From Firmicutes bacterium UBA6132 (GTDB lineage Bacteria > Bacillota_A > Clostridia > Tissierellales > Sedimentibacteraceae), in the NCBI GenBank assembly GCA_002435835.1, contig DIVM01000370.1, positions 1-9,185 on the forward strand: a stretch of DNA of 9,185 bases, written 5' to 3'. This document shows positions 6,079 to 9,185 of this stretch, piece by piece (positions within the stretch are counted from its first letter, which is position 1; every line of letters starts with the position of its first letter). The position numbers were made by a program, and so were the translations under genes. The notes beneath the pieces were generated by a model, which made no database searches, had not been told where the DNA came from, and was given only the letters and a program-made list of their open reading frames with translations.

Positions 6079-7467
6079 ATGAATATTACACAATTAATAG
6101 TAAATTTTTCTAACTGGTTATGGGGACCGCCAATGCTTATACTTTTAGCAGGAGGGGGACTATTTTTAACAGTTAAACTTGGATTTTTTCAATTTACCCA
6201 TTTATGGTATATTTATGGACAAACATTTGGAAAAATGTTTAAGAAATCAGATGATAAAAATGCAATATCACCTTTTCAAGCTGCTACAGCTGCACTAGCC
6301 TCAACTATAGGCGCATCTAATATAGTTGGTGTACCTGTTGCTATTGCGTTTGGAGGACCTGGCGCTGTTTTCTGGATGTGGGTTATTGCTCTAATAGGAA
6401 ATGCATCAAAATTCACTGAAATTGTTCTTGGTATAAAATATAGAGAAAAAAATGAAGCAGGTGAATTTGTAGGAGGACCTACATATTATTTGTCAAAGGG
6501 AATAAAAAATAAAAAATTAGGTAAGATATTAGCTTTTATGTTTGCATTCTTTTTGTTTTTAGAACTCGTTCCTTCTATAGCAACTCAATCTATTTCTGCA
6601 GTACAGACTTTAAGTAGTATAGGTGTACCCAAAATGTTAACTGGTATAGCTATGACCTTTATAGTATTTATAGTAATTTTCGGCGGAATTAAAAGAATTT
6701 CTCAAGTTACTGAAATGATGGTTCCTATTATGGCAATTCTTTATTTAATTGGTGCATTAATAATAATAATTTCAAATATTACTTCTGTACCAAGCATATT
6801 CGCTTTGATTTTTAAAAGTGCTTTTACACCATTAGCTGCAACAGGAGGATTTACAGGATCATCAGTTGCATTAGCATTAAGGTGGGGAGCAGCCCGTGGT
6901 ACATATTCTAATGAAGCTGGTATGGGTACAGCTCCTATTGCACATGCTACTGCTGATACTGATCATCCTGTTCGACAAGGCTTCTGGGGTATTTTTGAGA
7001 TTACAGTGGATACGTTAATGGTAGGTACAGCAACAGCATTAGTTGTATTGCTTACAGGTGTTTGGACAGAAATACCCGTATCTGAAGCTGCTTCTATGCC
7101 AGCAGTGGCATTTATTAATCAATTTGGTCCTATAGGTGGATATTTAGTTTCTATATCTATTTTCTTATTTGTTCTTTCCACACTTATTGTATTAGTATAC
7201 TATGGCGAAAAACAAGCTGAGTATTTGTTTGGAACTAAATTTGCTACAAAATGGAAATATGTATATGTTGTATCAATAATATTAGGAGTTGTTGGTGGGA
7301 TAGAATTTTTATATTCTTTCATTGACTTATTTCTCGCTTTGATTATTATCCCTAATGTAATAGGTATAATTTTGTTAAGTGATGAGGTTGTTGCGCTTAA
7401 GAATGAATTTTTCACAAGTGAAAAGTATTACCTAAAAGATAAAAATAAGAAGTCATCTAAAGTTTAA
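6079..7467 (+). CDS. AGCS-family sodium:alanine/glycine-type amino-acid symporter
   Basis: A 462-residue inner-membrane carrier with about ten or eleven hydrophobic segments, the usual size for the AGCS (AlsT/DagA) family. Recognisable family blocks are WLWGPPMLILLAGGGLFLT at the N-terminus, FQAATAALASTIGASNIVG (66-84), AIAFGGPGAVFWMWVIAL (88-105) and the hallmark RGTYSNEAGMGTAPIAHATA (273-292). These proteins couple sodium entry to uptake of alanine, glycine or related amino acids. Two normally conserved binding-site segments differ: GASN (78-81) replaces the usual GTGN, and the helix near 160-178 reads ELVPSIATQSISAVQ instead of the usual FGxGNxxQ-like run, so the substrate may not be alanine. 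AAGGAGG lies a few bases before ATG 6079. It is a single-gene unit with its own promoter and terminator beside the hydrolase operon, which suggests it feeds that pathway. Confidence 0.9.
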   Translation: MNITQLIVNFSNWLWGPPMLILLAGGGLFLTVKLGFFQFTHLWYIYGQTFGKMFKKSDDKNAISPFQAATAALASTIGASNIVGVPVAIAFGGPGAVFWMWVIALIGNASKFTEIVLGIKYREKNEAGEFVGGPTYYLSKGIKNKKLGKILAFMFAFFLFLELVPSIATQSISAVQTLSSIGVPKMLTGIAMTFIVFIVIFGGIKRISQVTEMMVPIMAILYLIGALIIIISNITSVPSIFALIFKSAFTPLAATGGFTGSSVALALRWGAARGTYSNEAGMGTAPIAHATADTDHPVRQGFWGIFEITVDTLMVGTATALVVLLTGVWTEIPVSEAASMPAVAFINQFGPIGGYLVSISIFLFVLSTLIVLVYYGEKQAEYLFGTKFATKWKYVYVVSIILGVVGGIEFLYSFIDLFLALIIIPNVIGIILLSDEVVALKNEFFTSEKYYLKDKNKKSSKV

Positions 7468-7501
7468 AATTAGATAATATTAATTTAAGCATATAATTTT
7501 T

Positions 7502-7546
7502 AAAAAACTATCTCTTAATAGATTACCTAGCTTGAGATAGTTTTTT
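7502..7546. terminator. Terminator of the symporter gene, bidirectional
   Basis: AAAAAACTATCTC (7502-7514) and GAGATAGTTTTTT (7534-7546) form a perfect 13-bp stem around a 19-base loop. T-runs fall on the 3' side in both directions, so it can work either way. It begins 35 bases after the symporter stop codon. Confidence 0.85.
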
Positions 7547-7572
7547 ATAATTTTTTAAGGAGAAATTATTTT

Positions 7573-7692
7573 ATGGATTACTATAAATTTAAAAATAATA
7601 ATAATTCATATGAACAGGAAGCTATCGAATTATTAAAAAACTTAATTAAAATAAAAAGTGACTTTTTTCAAGAAGAGGCCTGTACTTATTAG
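7573..7692 (+). pseudogene. N-terminal stub of a second M20-family hydrolase
   Basis: A 39-codon frame preceded by AAGGAG (7557-7562). After an Asn-rich start it reads EQEAIELLKNLIKIKSDFFQEEAC and then stops. The middle matches the first helix of clostridial M20/M25/M40 hydrolases, which commonly read like ELLKxLIxIKSxYFxEEE and continue for about 400 residues. Here everything after residue 36 is gone, including all metal ligands. The fragment differs from the N-terminus of the M20 gene at 1146, so it is not a recent copy of it. The most likely history is deletion of a once complete gene downstream of the symporter. A functional small protein is possible but has no support. Confidence 0.55.
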
Positions 7693-7831
7693 AATAGGGG
7701 ATTCTTTTATCTAATTTGTTGAATAATTCATAAATAAATGCTTAAACATTTTTATTTGAGGTATATATTATACATAAGAGATTTATAATTTATAATATAA
7801 TAATTTTATGACTAATTATATAGGAGGAATC
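7693..7831. other. Spacer with possible promoter of the stress-protein gene
   Basis: No gene is visible. A 24-base AT-rich stretch at 7732-7755 repeats 957-980 with two differences and can fold as an imperfect hairpin (AAATAAATG with CATTTTTATTT). Two TATAAT hexamers (7784-7789 and 7791-7796) are candidate -10 elements for the following gene, but no convincing -35 partner is seen for either. Confidence 0.4.
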
Positions 7832-8278
7832 ATGAATAAAATACTTGTTCCAGTTGATGGATCAATAGCTTCGGAAAAAGCGGCTTTAATGGCAGTTCAA
7901 ATTGCAAAAGAAAAAAATGGTGAAATAGTGTTTTTAAGCATTGCAGAAGTTAGAGGAAAATATGAGTATGTGGGTGACGGTGTTGTTACACTTCCCATAA
8001 ACCATTCTCAGATTTCAGCAATGATTTTGGAAAACCAGACAAAAATGCTTGATGCCTTTTCAGGTTTAGTAAATACGGAAGGTGTTAAATTTGAAAAGAA
8101 AGTAGTTGTAGGAGTACCATACGAAGAAATTCTAAAATTTGCTGGTGAAAACAATGTAGATTTAATTGTAATGGGACGCAGAGGCTTTTCAAAAATTAAA
8201 AGATTCTTTGTAGGGTCAATTACTCAGAGAGTAATATCAGATGCTCCATGTCCTGTATTGGTTATTAACGGGGACTAA
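7832..8278 (+). CDS. Universal stress protein, UspA family, ATP-binding type
   Basis: A 148-residue single-domain cytosolic protein with the Usp fold: ILVPVDGS at the N-terminus with D9 of the nucleotide site, VDLIVMGRRG (109-118), and the terminal CPVLVINGD strand. The ATP-binding signature G-2x-G-9x-G-S is intact (G115, G118, G128, S129), so it belongs to the nucleotide-binding branch rather than the UspA branch that lacks it. Members bind ATP as dimers and modulate survival under stress or starvation. ATG 7832 is preferred over the in-frame ATG 7808 because AGGAGG (7822-7827) lies just before it and because the protein then begins directly with the first strand. It stands alone, closed by its own terminator; any link to the neighbouring transport genes is only positional. 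Confidence 0.9.
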   Translation: MNKILVPVDGSIASEKAALMAVQIAKEKNGEIVFLSIAEVRGKYEYVGDGVVTLPINHSQISAMILENQTKMLDAFSGLVNTEGVKFEKKVVVGVPYEEILKFAGENNVDLIVMGRRGFSKIKRFFVGSITQRVISDAPCPVLVINGD

Positions 8279-8307
8279 TAAGGGTACAATAATAAAAAGC
8301 TTTAAAT

Positions 8308-8360
8308 AAATAAGCCTAAAAATGACTTGATAATCAAGATAAAATTTGAGGCTTATTTTT
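8308..8360 (+). terminator. Terminator after the universal stress protein gene
   Basis: AAATAAGCCT (8308-8317) pairs perfectly with AGGCTTATTT (8349-8358). A nested five-base hairpin CTTGA-TAA-TCAAG lies inside the loop, and the stem ends in five T. The A-rich 5' arm also gives a T-rich tail on the minus strand, though nothing convergent is present. Confidence 0.8.
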
Positions 8361-8435
8361 AATTTTGTATTAAAGAGATTAATTGGATTTTATTAGAAGT
8401 TAAAGGTAAAAAGGATCAAATTTTTAGGAGGTACT

Positions 8436-8828
8436 ATGGAAATTATAATGAAACCTATTGGATATATTAAAACATCGTATACTAATGATGAAGTAATGCC
8501 ACGTCAGTCAATTGACAGTATGGATGAAGAAGGTACTATTGAAATTTTGGATGAATATAAAGAGGGAATTAAGGATATTGAGGCAGGATCATATGTGACA
8601 ATATTATTTTATTTTCACAAATCTGACCAGTGGTCTTTGATATCTAAAAGAAGAAATAATAATGGAATTTATTCCACAAGGTCGCCGCGCAGGCCGAATG
8701 GAATCGGCATGTCAGTTGTTAAAATAGCAAGTGTTGAAAATTCTAAATTGAAATTCTTTGGTGTTGACATGTTGGACGGAACTCCAGTTTTAGATATTAA
8801 ACCATATATCGAGGAGTTTGTTCGCTAA
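8436..8828 (+). CDS. TrmO/TsaA-family S-adenosylmethionine-dependent tRNA methyltransferase-like protein
   Basis: A 130-residue protein of the TrmO (YaeB/VirR) beta-barrel family. Family members seen in E. coli methylate the N6 of threonylcarbamoyladenosine at tRNA position 37 using S-adenosylmethionine. Key segments are KPIGYIKTSY at the N-terminus, GIYSTRSPRRPNGIGMSVVKI (77-97; the usual form is RSPxRPNPIGLS) and DMLDGTPVLDIKPYI (111-125). It is much shorter than the about 235-residue E. coli enzyme and consists of the catalytic barrel only, without the C-terminal domain; short forms are common in Archaea and Clostridia. Whether such forms act on tRNA or another substrate is not settled by sequence. 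ATG 8436 follows AGGAGG (8426-8431) by four bases; ATG 8448 is a less well-placed alternative. Its own terminator is not obvious. Confidence 0.85.
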   Translation: MEIIMKPIGYIKTSYTNDEVMPRQSIDSMDEEGTIEILDEYKEGIKDIEAGSYVTILFYFHKSDQWSLISKRRNNNGIYSTRSPRRPNGIGMSVVKIASVENSKLKFFGVDMLDGTPVLDIKPYIEEFVR

Positions 8829-8916
8829 TAATTTGAAAGCAGATTTACCAGTAATATATTTGTGTATTGTAGATAGGGGAGCTTTAAAAAATATTAGATT
8901 TTTTATAATAAAAGTG

Positions 8917-8922
8917 TATAAT
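8917..8922 (+). promoter_or_regulatory. Possible -10 element of the flavodoxin-domain gene
   Basis: A consensus TATAAT preceded by GTG. A start near 8929 would give a leader of about 24 bases before ATG 8953. No good -35 hexamer is present; another TATAAT at 8904-8909 is an alternative. Confidence 0.35.
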
Positions 8923-8952
8923 AGAAATAAAAAGATCTATACAGGTGAATAT

Positions 8953-9185
8953 ATGGATTATAAAATTAGTTGTATGTACTTTAGCCCTACAGGTACAACG
9001 AAAAAAATTATTGATGGAATCGCTTTTAAGATTAAAGAAAAAAGTGGAGATAACATAAAAATAAATAATATAGATTTTACTTTGAAGTCTGTAAGAGAAA
9101 AATCTGTTAAGTTTGGCGTTGATGATATACTCATCATAGGTGTTCCAGTGTATGCAGGAAGAGTTCCTAATGTATTATTAAAATA
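8953..9185 (+). CDS. Flavodoxin-domain protein, partial (possibly EFR1-type flavodoxin-ferredoxin)
   Basis: The first 77 codons of a gene cut by the window end. It opens with ISCMYFSPTGTTKKI, where SPTGTT (11-16) is the FMN phosphate loop of a flavodoxin fold. It continues to VDDILIIGVPVYAGRVPN (56-73), the strand and loop that contact the flavin ring. FSPTGTTKK together with VPVYAGRVP is typical of anaerobe proteins in which the flavodoxin domain is followed by two 4Fe-4S ferredoxin clusters, but that part would lie outside the window, so the fusion is an expectation only. The likely role is cytosolic low-potential electron transfer. The ribosome binding site is weak (AGGTG, 8943-8947), six bases before ATG. 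Confidence 0.8.
   Translation, partial: MDYKISCMYFSPTGTTKKIIDGIAFKIKEKSGDNIKINNIDFTLKSVREKSVKFGVDDILIIGVPVYAGRVPNVLLK

Noticed and set aside
7200..7415. Minus-strand 71-codon frame within the symporter gene
   Set aside because: Antisense shadow of membrane segments; no ribosome binding site.
1..9185. CRISPR array, tRNA or rRNA genes, phage attachment sites
   Set aside because: No regularly spaced direct repeats, cloverleaf with CCA-ready acceptor, or rRNA-like sequence was found on either strand.

Overview
The window is a stretch of a very AT-rich, low-GC Gram-positive genome. Strong AGGAGG-type ribosome binding sites, AT-rich codon choice, U-tailed hairpin terminators and the protein families present (RocB-like M20 peptidase, YtcJ-like amidohydrolase, AGCS sodium symporter, clostridial flavodoxin) point to Clostridia or a related anaerobic Firmicute. 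The species cannot be told from the sequence alone.

Layout. Positions 1-80 hold the tail of an upstream transcription unit ending in a hairpin terminator. About 200-850 is a decayed IS256-family transposase on the minus strand with several frameshifts and an internal deletion; 851-1100 has no gene. The core follows, all on the plus strand. An extended -10 promoter leads into a RocB-like M20 metallopeptidase (1146-2789). A 125-base inverted-repeat element (2788-2912) comes next. A YtcJ-like amidohydrolase (3016-4548) is tightly coupled by a 12-base gap to a winged-helix/BTAD regulator (4561-5730), and that unit closes with two hairpins. A promoter with a palindromic, cre-like site in its spacer drives an AGCS-family sodium:amino-acid symporter (6079-7467), which has its own terminator. 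After it lies a 39-codon stub of a second, different M20 hydrolase (7573-7692), evidently a deletion remnant. A universal stress protein (7832-8278), a short TrmO/TsaA-family protein (8436-8828) and the start of a flavodoxin-domain protein (8953 to the window end) complete the window.

How the genes may work together. Two metal-dependent hydrolases, a dedicated SARP/BTAD-type regulator and a sodium-coupled amino-acid carrier lie side by side. This is consistent with a small catabolic island that takes up and hydrolyses an amino-acid-derived amide or peptide and is regulated locally, with possible carbon catabolite control of the carrier. The substrate is not visible in the sequence and the grouping is an inference. 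The three genes at the right end look like unrelated single units, each with its own ribosome binding site.
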